From Pararhizobium polonicum (GTDB taxonomy: Bacteria; Pseudomonadota; Alphaproteobacteria; Rhizobiales; Rhizobiaceae): a stretch of 64,000 nucleotides of DNA. The notes below the pieces were generated by a model that ran no database searches, had not been told where the DNA came from, and saw nothing but the letters and a program-made list of their open reading frames with translations. The stretch is taken from contig NZ_LGLV01000016.1 of NCBI RefSeq assembly GCF_001687365.1, forward strand, positions 124,001 through 188,000, given 5' to 3'. Within the stretch, counting starts at the first letter, position 1; each line of letters begins with the position of its first letter. Positions 53,895 through 62,576 of this stretch are shown one piece after another. Both the position numbers and the translations under genes were made by a program.

Positions 53895-54062
53895 ATGGGC
53901 TCGCCAATCGCATCCTGGGACGGCGCCGAAGCATATTTCACCGGCTTTGGCGGTTATACGCCGGCATTCTTCCTGATTGCCGCGATTGCATTCACGATCG
54001 GCGCGATCGTCTATGGCTCGAAACACGAATCCGAGGCCTACGAGCGCAGCGAACTCGATTAG
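53895..54062 (+). CDS. Small single-span membrane protein, 55 residues
   Basis: ATG 53895 has AGGATAGGA upstream. The protein runs MGSPIASWDGAEAYFTGFGG, then a hydrophobic segment (residues about 22-41, PAFFLIAAIAFTIGAIVYG), then a charged tail KHESEAYERSELD. Codon use is like its neighbours and the frame is clean, so it is likely real. It follows the Amt-type gene by 102 bp on the same strand and ends before a strong hairpin. Small single-span proteins often modulate a transporter; that role here is inference. Confidence 0.65.
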   Translation: MGSPIASWDGAEAYFTGFGGYTPAFFLIAAIAFTIGAIVYGSKHESEAYERSELD

Positions 54063-54070
54063 GCCGAAGG

Positions 54071-54096
54071 GCGCCGGGATGAAACCATCCCGGCGC
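54071..54096. terminator. Hairpin between the small membrane-protein gene and convergent tdm
   Basis: Perfect 11-bp stem GCGCCGGGATG / CATCCCGGCGC with an AAAC loop. It lies 8 bp after the small gene's stop and 42 bp before the tdm end, so it can serve both directions. Confidence 0.65.
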
Positions 54097-54138
54097 TCCA
54101 GCCACCATATTGCATCCCTGGTCTATGACGGCCAGACG

Positions 54139-56508
54139 TCACGACCGCGGCTTCAGCTTCTGCGGATCGTAATGCGCAAACGCCACGATCTTCGCCGGCA
54201 GGCGCTTCTGCTGGCCATCGAGCTTGCCGATTTCAACCTCGGTCCCGAGTTCCGAATGCAGCACATCCATCCGCGCCAGCGCGATGGTCTTCTTCAGGAG
54301 CGGCGAGCGGGTGGCACTGGTGACGACGCCAACCTGCGCCCGGCCGATATGCACGGTGTCGCCATGGCCGACAGCATCATTGGCATCGATATCCAGCCCG
54401 ACGAGCTTGTAGCGCGGATTCTCCTTGCGCTTGATCAAGGCCTCGCGGCCGATGAAATCCTCGGTCTTCGATTTCAGCGGCACGGTGAAGCCGATGCCCG
54501 CCTCGAACGGATCGGTCTGATCGGAAAAGTCGTAATGGGCAAAGACCAGACCCGCCTCGATGCGCACCATGTCGAGCGCTTCCAGCCCCATCGGCTTCAG
54601 CCCGTGTTTCTGCCCCGCCTCCCAGACTGCATCGAACACCGCAAGCGCGTCCTTCGGATGACAGAAGATCTCATAGCCGAGTTCGCCGGTATAGCCCGTG
54701 CGTGACACGACGACCGGCGGTCCCTCGAAATGACCGATGCGGCCGACGGCGAAGCGGAACCATTCGAGTTCGCCGATCGCCGGCTGCGACGGTGCTGTCC
54801 AGATGATTTCCTTGATGATCTCGCGGCTGTTCGGCCCCTGAACCGCCAGATTGTGCATCTGGTCGGTGGAGGAGCGCACCCAGGCCTTGTAACCCATCTT
54901 CTCGGCCTGCTCGCGCAGCCAGATGCCGCTGACGTCATCGCCGCCGATCCAGCGGAAATTGTTTTCCGCCAGCCGGAACACCGTGCCGTCGTCGATCATG
55001 CCGCCATTCTCGTAGCACATGGCCGTATAGACCACCTGCCCCGGCGACAGCTTGCGGATATCGCGGGTACAGCAATATTGCAGCAGCGCCTCGGCGTCCG
55101 GCCCCGTCACCTCGAATTTCCTGAGCGGCGACAGATCCATCACCACCGCCTTTTCGCGGCAAGCCCAGTATTCCTCGATCGGCCCGTCATTGTTGAAGCG
55201 GTTCGGTAGCCAATAGCCGCGATACTCCGTGTGATTGCGGGTGAGCGCCGAGAAGCGCGGATGGAAGGATGTTTCCTGGGTCATTTCGGGCTCTGCATCG
55301 GGGGTCATTCGGATGGCGACGGCGCGCGAGAATTTTTGCTTGTCCGAGTAGGTGCGCACATGGATGTCGGTCGGGTTCCATGCATTGGCAGCATCGATAT
55401 CGTCGGGACAGGAGGAGGAGACGCAGACCAGATCGGTCAGCGCCCGCATCAATACGTAGTCGCCCGGCCGCGACCAGGGCTCGTCGAGATAGAGCTGGTT
55501 ATGGTGATCAACATTGGTGTTGTAGAAATAGTTGAGCGCTTCCCAGCCCTTGCGCGGCGCAATGCCGTAGGGCGCCAAGGCGTGGTTGAAATTGTCGGTG
55601 CAATTGACATGGCCGGGATAGCCCATGTCGTCATAGTAGCGTGAATTGCAGGCAGTGGCGAAGGCATCGTGCCGCCCGACCGTATCCTGCACGATCTCCA
55701 CCAGCGGCTCGAAATCGCGATCGAACGCCTTGGACGGCAGCCCCGGCATCGGATAACTGCGTCCAAGCAGCGTGCGCGTCACCGTCGCGTCCAGCGCCAG
55801 ATCCAGCCCCTTGTCGACCTTGCGGGCGGAAAAGGCCTGAAAGTCCGTGCATTGCCGCCCAGCCACGTCGATGATCTGGATGAACTCGCCAGCCCGGACA
55901 AAATAGGCAGACGCCCTCGCCGCCTGGATACGCAGATCCTGCACCGGATCGGCCATCGGCTCGGGCAGCATTTCCTCGTAACTGCGATCGATCCGGGCGC
56001 GGACGACGCGCAGCTCGAGCGCTGTTGCGGTGTTCTGCAGCTCCGCGTCCATTGGCGGCGCCGGCGCTGCGACGATCAGCAGTCCGTCGAGCGCGATCGT
56101 CAATTCGGCGCTGGCGCCCGGCGACCCGCCTTCGCCGAACAGCACCAGTGCCTGCGCACCGGCCAGATCGACATTCCGGCGTTTCAATGCGCCCAGCGTC
56201 CGCCTGGCGCTGTCATCGTCCCGGCCAAGAATATCCTGAAGGCCCGTTGCCGGCCTTGAAAACCCGACGCCGAGCCCGGCCGCGTTGAACCGGCCTGCAG
56301 CATCGATGAAACTGACCTCGCAGAGCTGCCCGCCTTCGACATCCTTGACGATCATGCGGTCGCCGGCCGCCACCTTGACGACCGTCGTTCCGCGCCCCTT
56401 GACACGGTAACGCTCGACACCGGCAGGCAGCGCGGGCATGCCGGGCCGCAGAATCGTGCTCGGCCGTGGCGGCACCAATGTGCCTGCAAATCGTCCGGAA
56501 TTGGTCAT
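54139..56508 (-). CDS. tdm: Trimethylamine N-oxide demethylase (TMAO aldolase)
   Basis: 789 residues from ATG 56508, GGGAG upstream. The N-terminal half includes a DUF1989 zinc-dependent domain (QIIDVAGRQCTDFQAFSA, then ACNSRYYDDMGYPGHVNCTDNFNHA and PGDYVLMRALTDLVCVSSSCPDD). The C-terminal half from about 410 is a GcvT tetrahydrofolate domain (YTGELGYEIFCHPKDAL). That DUF1989-GcvT fusion and length are those of Tdm, which splits TMAO into dimethylamine and formaldehyde. It lies convergent to the Amt-type unit and divergent from the APC permease. Confidence 0.93.
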   Translation of the reverse strand: MTNSGRFAGTLVPPRPSTILRPGMPALPAGVERYRVKGRGTTVVKVAAGDRMIVKDVEGGQLCEVSFIDAAGRFNAAGLGVGFSRPATGLQDILGRDDDSARRTLGALKRRNVDLAGAQALVLFGEGGSPGASAELTIALDGLLIVAAPAPPMDAELQNTATALELRVVRARIDRSYEEMLPEPMADPVQDLRIQAARASAYFVRAGEFIQIIDVAGRQCTDFQAFSARKVDKGLDLALDATVTRTLLGRSYPMPGLPSKAFDRDFEPLVEIVQDTVGRHDAFATACNSRYYDDMGYPGHVNCTDNFNHALAPYGIAPRKGWEALNYFYNTNVDHHNQLYLDEPWSRPGDYVLMRALTDLVCVSSSCPDDIDAANAWNPTDIHVRTYSDKQKFSRAVAIRMTPDAEPEMTQETSFHPRFSALTRNHTEYRGYWLPNRFNNDGPIEEYWACREKAVVMDLSPLRKFEVTGPDAEALLQYCCTRDIRKLSPGQVVYTAMCYENGGMIDDGTVFRLAENNFRWIGGDDVSGIWLREQAEKMGYKAWVRSSTDQMHNLAVQGPNSREIIKEIIWTAPSQPAIGELEWFRFAVGRIGHFEGPPVVVSRTGYTGELGYEIFCHPKDALAVFDAVWEAGQKHGLKPMGLEALDMVRIEAGLVFAHYDFSDQTDPFEAGIGFTVPLKSKTEDFIGREALIKRKENPRYKLVGLDIDANDAVGHGDTVHIGRAQVGVVTSATRSPLLKKTIALARMDVLHSELGTEVEIGKLDGQQKRLPAKIVAFAHYDPQKLKPRS

Positions 56509-56800
56509 CTCAGCTCCCACCCGATGGCACCGTCGTTTCAGCGATAGATAAGCACCGCCTTATGCACCGGTAATATGGCCAAACTATCCTACGGGAGGCC
56601 CCGGGAAGTAAAGAGAGACTTGACCCAGAAGAAAAAAAATTCACTATGAGGATAAGTTTCGGCCCCGAATTTTAGAGCGGGAACAGAGTGACGACACTGC
56701 GGAATGCGGGCGCCACTCGGCAATCAGGACCGAAACCCAACCATCAATCAAGGGAACGCGCCGTGGCGCGCCAAGACAAAACTGGTCGAGGAGACTGTTT

Positions 56801-58588
56801 ATGGCATCTATCGTTGAGACCGAGGGGTCGACCGCTGCCTCGAGCAGCGGGTTGATTCGTGCGCTGGACTGGAAAGGAGCTTTCTGGGTCGCCGCCGGCG
56901 TACCGCCGCTGGTGCTCTTCTCCATCGGCGGCATCGCAGGCACGACGGGCAAGCTCGCCTTCGTCGTCTGGATCATTTCCATGATCATGGGCTTCCTGCA
57001 ATCCTTCACCTACGCCGAAATCGCCGGCATGTTCGGCAACAAGTCCGGCGGCGCGTCGATCTACGGCGCCACCGCCTGGCTGCGTTATTCGAAATTCATC
57101 GCGCCGTTGTCGGTGTGGTGCAACTGGTTTGCCTGGTCGCCGGTGCTGTCGCTCGGCTGCGCCATTGCGGCAGGCTATATCCTCAATGCCCTGTTCCCCA
57201 TCCCCGGCGCCGAATCTCCGGCCGTCATGGAATGGATCAACGCCAACATGGCATCGCTGACGGCCGATAGCCCGCGTGTGGCGGAATGGCTGGCGGCCCA
57301 TGCCGGCAAGACTTCTCAGGATGCCATCTCGGCCCTGCTGTCCACCGACGGCATCGCAGCGCTGACCCCGGCGGTCCGCAGCTGGTCGCTCGTCAGCTTC
57401 GATATCCCGTTCCTTGCCAACGCCAACCTCAACGCCACCTTCTTCATCGGCGCCTTCCTGATGCTGGTAATCTTCGCCATCCAGCATCGCGGCATTCAGG
57501 GAACGGCCAGCGTCCAGAAATGGCTTGCCATCATCGTTCTCGTACCACTGCTGATCATCGGCCTCTATCCGATCTTCTCCGGCCAGATCGACAGCGCCAA
57601 CATCACCAACCTCGTGCCGCCGACAGCCGGCTATTCCGGTGTTGACGGCCTCTGGAGCAACGGCGGGTGGACGCTGTTCCTCGGTGGCCTCTATATCGCC
57701 GCCTGGTCGACCTACGGCTTCGAGACGGCGGTCTGCTATACCCGCGAACTGAAGAACCCGAAGACCGACACGTTCAAGGCCATCTTCTATTCGGGCCTTC
57801 TCTGCTGCCTGTTCTTCTTCCTCATCCCGTTCGCCTTCCAGGGCGTTCTCGGCCATGCGGGCATGCTCGCACCCGGCATCGTCGACGGAACCGGTGTTGC
57901 CGAAGCACTGGCGGGCCTCGTCCATGGCGGCCGCATCGTCACCCAGCTGCTCGTCATCCTGATGATCATGGCCCTGTTCCTCGCCATCATGACGGCCATG
58001 GCCGGTTCCTCGCGTACCCTCTATCAGGGCTCGAAGGACGGTTGGCTGCCGAAATATCTCGATCATGTCAACGAGCATGGTGCGCCGACCCGCGCCATGT
58101 GGACGGACTTCGCCTTCAACCTCATCCTCCTTGCCATCGCCTCGGATGTGGCCGGCTACTTCTTCGTGCTGGCCGTCTCCAACGTCGGCTACATCGTCTT
58201 CAACTTCCTCAACCTCAATGCCGGCTGGATCCACCGGATGGATTCCAGCCATATCCAACGCCCGTGGAAGGCACCGACCTGGCTGATCGGCCTCAACACC
58301 GTTCTCGCCTTCGTCAACGCGCTGTTCCTCGGCGCCGGCGCCAAGGTCTGGGGCTATTCCAACGCGCTCTGGGTCGGCTTCATCTTCGCCGCCCTCATCC
58401 TGCCGGTCTTTGCCTATCGCCATTATGTGCGTGACGGCGGCAAGTTCCCGGCAGGCGCCATGGAAGACCTCGGCCTCGTCGGCCAGGATCTCGGCATCAA
58501 GAAAGCCGGCATCCTGCCTTATGTGGCACTGGCCGGCGGTCTCGCCGTGGTGCTAGCGGCAAACTGGTATTTCCAGCTGCCGGTCTGA
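56801..58588 (+). CDS. APC-superfamily amino acid/amine permease
   Basis: 595 residues with about 12 membrane segments. The opening PPLVLFSIGGIAGTTGKLAFVVWIIS and GGASIYGATAWLR with TAMAGSSRTLYQGSKDGWLP are typical of amino acid permeases. A long loop of about 90 residues (roughly 130-220) between membrane segments is unusual. Divergent from tdm with 292 bp between, so the two probably share regulation; it may import a methylated amine or TMAO. The substrate is not established. Confidence 0.85.
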   Translation: MASIVETEGSTAASSSGLIRALDWKGAFWVAAGVPPLVLFSIGGIAGTTGKLAFVVWIISMIMGFLQSFTYAEIAGMFGNKSGGASIYGATAWLRYSKFIAPLSVWCNWFAWSPVLSLGCAIAAGYILNALFPIPGAESPAVMEWINANMASLTADSPRVAEWLAAHAGKTSQDAISALLSTDGIAALTPAVRSWSLVSFDIPFLANANLNATFFIGAFLMLVIFAIQHRGIQGTASVQKWLAIIVLVPLLIIGLYPIFSGQIDSANITNLVPPTAGYSGVDGLWSNGGWTLFLGGLYIAAWSTYGFETAVCYTRELKNPKTDTFKAIFYSGLLCCLFFFLIPFAFQGVLGHAGMLAPGIVDGTGVAEALAGLVHGGRIVTQLLVILMIMALFLAIMTAMAGSSRTLYQGSKDGWLPKYLDHVNEHGAPTRAMWTDFAFNLILLAIASDVAGYFFVLAVSNVGYIVFNFLNLNAGWIHRMDSSHIQRPWKAPTWLIGLNTVLAFVNALFLGAGAKVWGYSNALWVGFIFAALILPVFAYRHYVRDGGKFPAGAMEDLGLVGQDLGIKKAGILPYVALAGGLAVVLAANWYFQLPV

Positions 58589-58610
58589 TTGGATCTGAGC
58601 GACACCAAGC

Positions 58611-58650
58611 AGGGCCGCGCATCGAAGGGTGCGCGGCCCTCTCCGTTTTT
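58611..58650 (+). terminator. Rho-independent terminator after the APC permease
   Basis: Stem AGGGCCGCGCA / TGCGCGGCCCT with an 8-nt loop, followed by CTCCGTTTTTA. It begins 22 bp after the permease stop. Confidence 0.9.
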
Positions 58651-58794
58651 ACACTGCAACTTCAGCCAGTACGGCCGCTCCGCTGGCAAGGTGGCAAACC
58701 TCCTGCCCCGTTCGCTGCGCTTGACATGTCCATGGTTTGAACCTGTAATTCCGCTCCCCGTCCGCCGATGCACGGCCAGCAGCGAGTTCCGATC

Positions 58795-59451
58795 ATGACC
58801 GATGAAACCCCGGAAACAAAACTGACCCTGTCCAAGCGGCGCTGGGCCGAGGAGGGCAAGTTCCTGACCGGCAGGATCACCCGCGCCGAAACCGACCGCC
58901 TGCCGCCCGGCCAGCATCTGGTGAAAAACTGGCCGGTGCTCGATCTCGGCCAGCAGCCGCTGATCTCTCTCGCTGAATGGACACTGCAGATCGTCGGCGC
59001 CGTCGAAAACCCGGTGAAGCTCGACTGGAACGCCTTCCACCAGCTGCCACAAAGCGGCAAACTCTCCGATATCCATTGCGTGACGACATGGTCGCGCTAC
59101 GACAACCGCTGGCAGGGCGTCTCCACCCATGATCTGCTCGATCTGGTGATGCCGAGGCCGCAAGCCAGTTTCGTCATGCTGACCAGCTATGACGGCTACA
59201 CCACCAATCTGCCGCTTACCGATTTCGCGTCCGAGGACGGCATTCTGGCCACCGCCTGGGAAGGCGAGCCGCTGACGCGCGATCATGGCGGCCCGATGCG
59301 CCTGGTCATCCCGCATCTCTATTTCTGGAAGAGCGCCAAATGGCTGCGCCGCATCGAATTCCTCGTCGGGGACCAGGCCGGCTTCTGGGAGAGGAACGGC
59401 TATCACATGCTTGGCGACCCCTGGCGCGAACAGCGATATTCCGACGACTGA
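58795..59451 (+). CDS. Sulfite oxidase-like molybdopterin oxidoreductase
   Basis: 218 residues from ATG 58795. The protein has the SUOX/YedY-type molybdopterin fold: the Mo-ligand Cys in DIHCVTTWSRYDNRWQGV (near 89), GYTTNLPLTDF and GGPMRLVIPHLYFWKSAKWL. There is no Tat signal and no heme domain, so it is a cytoplasmic short form of unknown substrate. It ends 6 bp before the convergent cyclase gene. Confidence 0.85.
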   Translation: MTDETPETKLTLSKRRWAEEGKFLTGRITRAETDRLPPGQHLVKNWPVLDLGQQPLISLAEWTLQIVGAVENPVKLDWNAFHQLPQSGKLSDIHCVTTWSRYDNRWQGVSTHDLLDLVMPRPQASFVMLTSYDGYTTNLPLTDFASEDGILATAWEGEPLTRDHGGPMRLVIPHLYFWKSAKWLRRIEFLVGDQAGFWERNGYHMLGDPWREQRYSDD

Positions 59452-59457
59452 GCGCTA

Positions 59458-61434
59458 CTAGCCTCGCTCCGCGGCGACCTGCCCTTCCGGACAGTCCGGT
59501 TGCGTCTTCTCGCCAACCACCTCGAAAAGTTCCAGCGCCGTCGCCCTGCCCTTGACCTGCGCCTCCCCGAGCGGCCGAAAGGCAATCGCGCCGCCGCATT
59601 GCGCCACCACGGCGGCACTCGCCAGGATCCCCGTGCCATAGACCTTGTTCATGCCTTCCAGCCGCGAAGCGACATTCACCGTGTCGCCCATGGCGGTATA
59701 TTGCAGCCGGTCCTTGGCCCCGACGCTGCCGACCACCGCCGTGCCGGTATGGATACCGAACCGGGTACGCAATTCCGGCAGGCCCCGCGCTTTCAGGCCG
59801 GCGTTGAAAACACCAAGCTTCCTCTCGACGGCCAGCGCGCAACGGCAGGCGTTTTCCGCATGGCGGGCGTCGGCGACCGGCGCATTCCACATGGCAAAGA
59901 CGGAATCGCCGAGAAACTGGATGATCTCGCCGCCATGGGCGCTGACGGTCTCGTTGAAGATGTCGAAATAATCCGACAGCAGCGCAACGACTTCCTCCGG
60001 CGTGCGCTGCTCGCTGAGCGTGGTGAAATCGTAGATATCGGTAAACCACGCCGTCACCTCCTGCCGCCGTGCGCCGCGCCCGGCGAACTGGCCGGATTCG
60101 ATGCCCTTGCGCACCAACTCCTTCGGCACATAGAGCGCGAAGGTGAAGATCGCATCGCGCGCCCGGCTCATCGCCCGGCCGAGCGTCGAGATTTCGGTGA
60201 CATGCGAGGCGACTTCGCGCGGCGCGGTAAAATCGAGATCCTGCAGCCGGTTGGCGCTGGCGGTCAGCTGACCGAGCGACTGGGTGATCAGCCGGGCCAT
60301 GAACAGGGCCGCCAGCAGCCCGAGGATGACGATCGCACCGGCAATGGCGAGCCCCTGATACAGGTTGCGATTGGCAGCAGCCGTCAGTTCATCCAGCGGG
60401 GCTGCCACCACGGTGCGATGCCCGGACAGCAGCAGAACCGACTTCACCGAAGTCGCCATGATGATGTAGGTGCGGCCGCCGATATCGGCGAAGCTTATCC
60501 CGTTGCCCGTCGGCAGGTTGGCCTTGAGGCCGGTGAACAGCGGATCGACGGGCTTTGAAACATCCAGCTCCCCCTTTTCCTTCGGCGCCGTCATGCGGGC
60601 CATCAGCCCGCGATCGGAATGCATGATCGGTTTTCCCGCCGCATCGATCACGAAAGCCACGGTGTCGGCAGTCAGTCGCTCGCGCGCCATGAAATCGGTG
60701 ATCGTGCCGAGGTCAATATCCGCGCCGATGACGATGCCGCCATTGCCGCGATGCGCCTGCGAAATGCTCATGCCGAGAGCACCGGTCGTCACCATCGAAT
60801 AGGGGCCGGTCACCACCGGCATCGCGCCATTGACCGCTGCCTGATACCAGGGGCGGTTGCGCGGATCGAAGCCGATGGAAAGCAGACGGCGCTCCAGCAT
60901 CTGATTGCCGTCCTTGTCGAGGAAGATCAGCCGGTTGCTGCGCTCGCCCGTCTCTTCCAGCTGCATCGAACGGACCGCGATTGCCGCTCCGTCCGGCGCG
61001 TTAAGAGCGGTGCGCCACGCCTGCGCGCCAAGGTCGACAGCCTGGATGAAATCACCATCGGGATAACCGGCATAGATGCCGTCCAGATTGGCCGACTGGG
61101 CGATGATCTCGCGCAACAGCTTGATCTTGTCGCTGATGCGCTCCGGCGGCGGCACCAGAAAAGCATTGGCGATCGACGCGGTGAACCCCACCAGCGCCGT
61201 GGTGCGCCCGGAAAGAATACCGAGACGGTCGACCAGCCGATCGGAAAAGGCGCGCATCTCGGCCTCGGCATTGACAAGCGCCGCGTCGCGAGCCCGCACA
61301 TAGCCGAAACCGACCAGCGTTCCCGATACGGCGATCAGCAGGGCCGCCATCGCAAGGCCCAGCAGCGACCGCAAGGGCCGCGTCCAGACAGGAGGCTGGC
61401 CGTTTGCGGCAGGTGCAACCGTTGTTTCCGACAT
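59458..61434 (-). CDS. Adenylate/guanylate cyclase with periplasmic dCache sensor and HAMP
   Basis: 658 residues. A membrane segment (about 27-46) leads to a dCache-like periplasmic region (about 50-350, NRPWYQAAVNGAMPVVTGPY) and a second segment (about 365-390), then HAMP and a class III cyclase domain (about 450-640). The metal Asp residues are in FTDIYDFTTL and LGDSVFAMW; GDTVNVASRLE holds the catalytic Asn and Arg. So the enzyme looks active and would make cAMP or cGMP in response to a small extracellular ligand, probably an amine or amino acid given the fold. Convergent with the molybdoprotein gene. Confidence 0.88.
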   Translation of the reverse strand: MSETTVAPAANGQPPVWTRPLRSLLGLAMAALLIAVSGTLVGFGYVRARDAALVNAEAEMRAFSDRLVDRLGILSGRTTALVGFTASIANAFLVPPPERISDKIKLLREIIAQSANLDGIYAGYPDGDFIQAVDLGAQAWRTALNAPDGAAIAVRSMQLEETGERSNRLIFLDKDGNQMLERRLLSIGFDPRNRPWYQAAVNGAMPVVTGPYSMVTTGALGMSISQAHRGNGGIVIGADIDLGTITDFMARERLTADTVAFVIDAAGKPIMHSDRGLMARMTAPKEKGELDVSKPVDPLFTGLKANLPTGNGISFADIGGRTYIIMATSVKSVLLLSGHRTVVAAPLDELTAAANRNLYQGLAIAGAIVILGLLAALFMARLITQSLGQLTASANRLQDLDFTAPREVASHVTEISTLGRAMSRARDAIFTFALYVPKELVRKGIESGQFAGRGARRQEVTAWFTDIYDFTTLSEQRTPEEVVALLSDYFDIFNETVSAHGGEIIQFLGDSVFAMWNAPVADARHAENACRCALAVERKLGVFNAGLKARGLPELRTRFGIHTGTAVVGSVGAKDRLQYTAMGDTVNVASRLEGMNKVYGTGILASAAVVAQCGGAIAFRPLGEAQVKGRATALELFEVVGEKTQPDCPEGQVAAERG

Positions 61435-61535
61435 GCTATTGCCTCTGCCCCGAATAGACCAATGAAATCCAAACCTTGGAGTTGAATGGAAGTTATCAGC
61501 CGGTGGCCGTTCCGTACAGGAAAACCGCTGCCCTG

Positions 61536-62483
61536 CTAACGCCGTTCCGCGCTATTGCCCGCCGCGGCAGAGACCTCGGCAGCCGCCTCGCGGATCGTCT
61601 GCATCAGGATGGCAAGCGGCATCGAAGGGATGGCGCCCGCCCGCATCGTCAGCCCCACCGGTCCCCTGGTCTCGCTGGTATCGATCGGCAGCGCCGTAAG
61701 CGTCCCGTCCTCGATGTCACCGGCAACGACCCCGGTTGAAATGATCCAGATGGCATCGCTCGCCCGCACGAAGGCCCGTCCGAAGGAATCGGAGACTGTC
61801 TCGATCTGGTTCGGCAGGCTGGCAATGCCGTTGGCGATCAGATAGCGCTCGACGAAGGGGCGGATAATCGAGGCGCGCGTCGGCATCAGCACGGGGTAGA
61901 CACCGAGATTGTCGAACACCGATTGCTGGGCCGAAAGCAGGGGATGCCCCGTGCGCACGACGAAGACGACCTGTTCGGAATAGAGATGCTCGAAGGAAAA
62001 ACCGGTCATCTGCTCGGGCGCCGCCAACCGCCCCACCACCAGATCGAGATCGCCGACCCGCAACTGCTCCAGCAAAACCGCATTCTCGCCGGTGACGATC
62101 TTGATGCGGCTGCCGGTTTCCTCCTTCAGGAAATGCGCCATGGCCCGCGGCATGATGCGTGCCGAAACGGTCGGAAGCGCACCGATCCTGACCGGCGGGC
62201 CATCGCCGGAACGCTCCTGCGAGACGGAATCGAGCCCTTGCCGCAACGCTGTCAGCGCCGCACCCGCATGCCGCAGGAAAACCTCGCCATAGCGGGTGAT
62301 CCGGATGCCGCGGCCGTCGCGCTCGAACACAGCGACACCCAGAACCTCTTCCAGTTCGCGGATGGTCTTGGTCACCGCCGGCTGGCTGACATGCAGCAGT
62401 CCGGCCGCCTTCATGACACTCTTCTGCCGGGCAACCTCGACAAAGGTCTGCAAATGGCGGAATTTCACGCGTGCGTCTATCAT
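61536..62483 (-). CDS. pcaQ: LysR-type activator of protocatechuate genes, PcaQ
   Basis: 315 residues. The HTH is VKFRHLQTFVEVARQKSVMKAAGLLHVSQPAVTKTI, characteristic of PcaQ/GbpR-like LysR proteins, followed by the effector domain (VRIGALPTVSARIMPRAM). It is divergent from pcaD with 93 bp between, the arrangement of rhizobial pcaQ, where the effector is carboxymuconolactone-type pathway intermediates. An operator is visible in the gap. Confidence 0.92.
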   Translation of the reverse strand: MIDARVKFRHLQTFVEVARQKSVMKAAGLLHVSQPAVTKTIRELEEVLGVAVFERDGRGIRITRYGEVFLRHAGAALTALRQGLDSVSQERSGDGPPVRIGALPTVSARIMPRAMAHFLKEETGSRIKIVTGENAVLLEQLRVGDLDLVVGRLAAPEQMTGFSFEHLYSEQVVFVVRTGHPLLSAQQSVFDNLGVYPVLMPTRASIIRPFVERYLIANGIASLPNQIETVSDSFGRAFVRASDAIWIISTGVVAGDIEDGTLTALPIDTSETRGPVGLTMRAGAIPSMPLAILMQTIREAAAEVSAAAGNSAERR

Positions 62484-62491
62484 CGGAATTC

Positions 62492-62507
62492 ATAACTCAT
62501 GAGTTAA
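62492..62507 (+). promoter_or_regulatory. PcaQ operator upstream of pcaD
   Basis: ATAACT-CATG-AGTTAA is a perfect 16-bp palindrome matching the ATAACC-N4-GGTTAA pattern reported for PcaQ in Sinorhizobium except at two symmetric positions. It lies 8 bp from the pcaQ start and 69 bp before pcaD, so it can serve both autoregulation and activation. Confidence 0.72.
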
Positions 62508-62576
62508 TGATAGGCGATAAAATGTCATTTTACCAAACCAGATGAAAGTTCCAATCTGGGATGGAGGAGAATTTCA

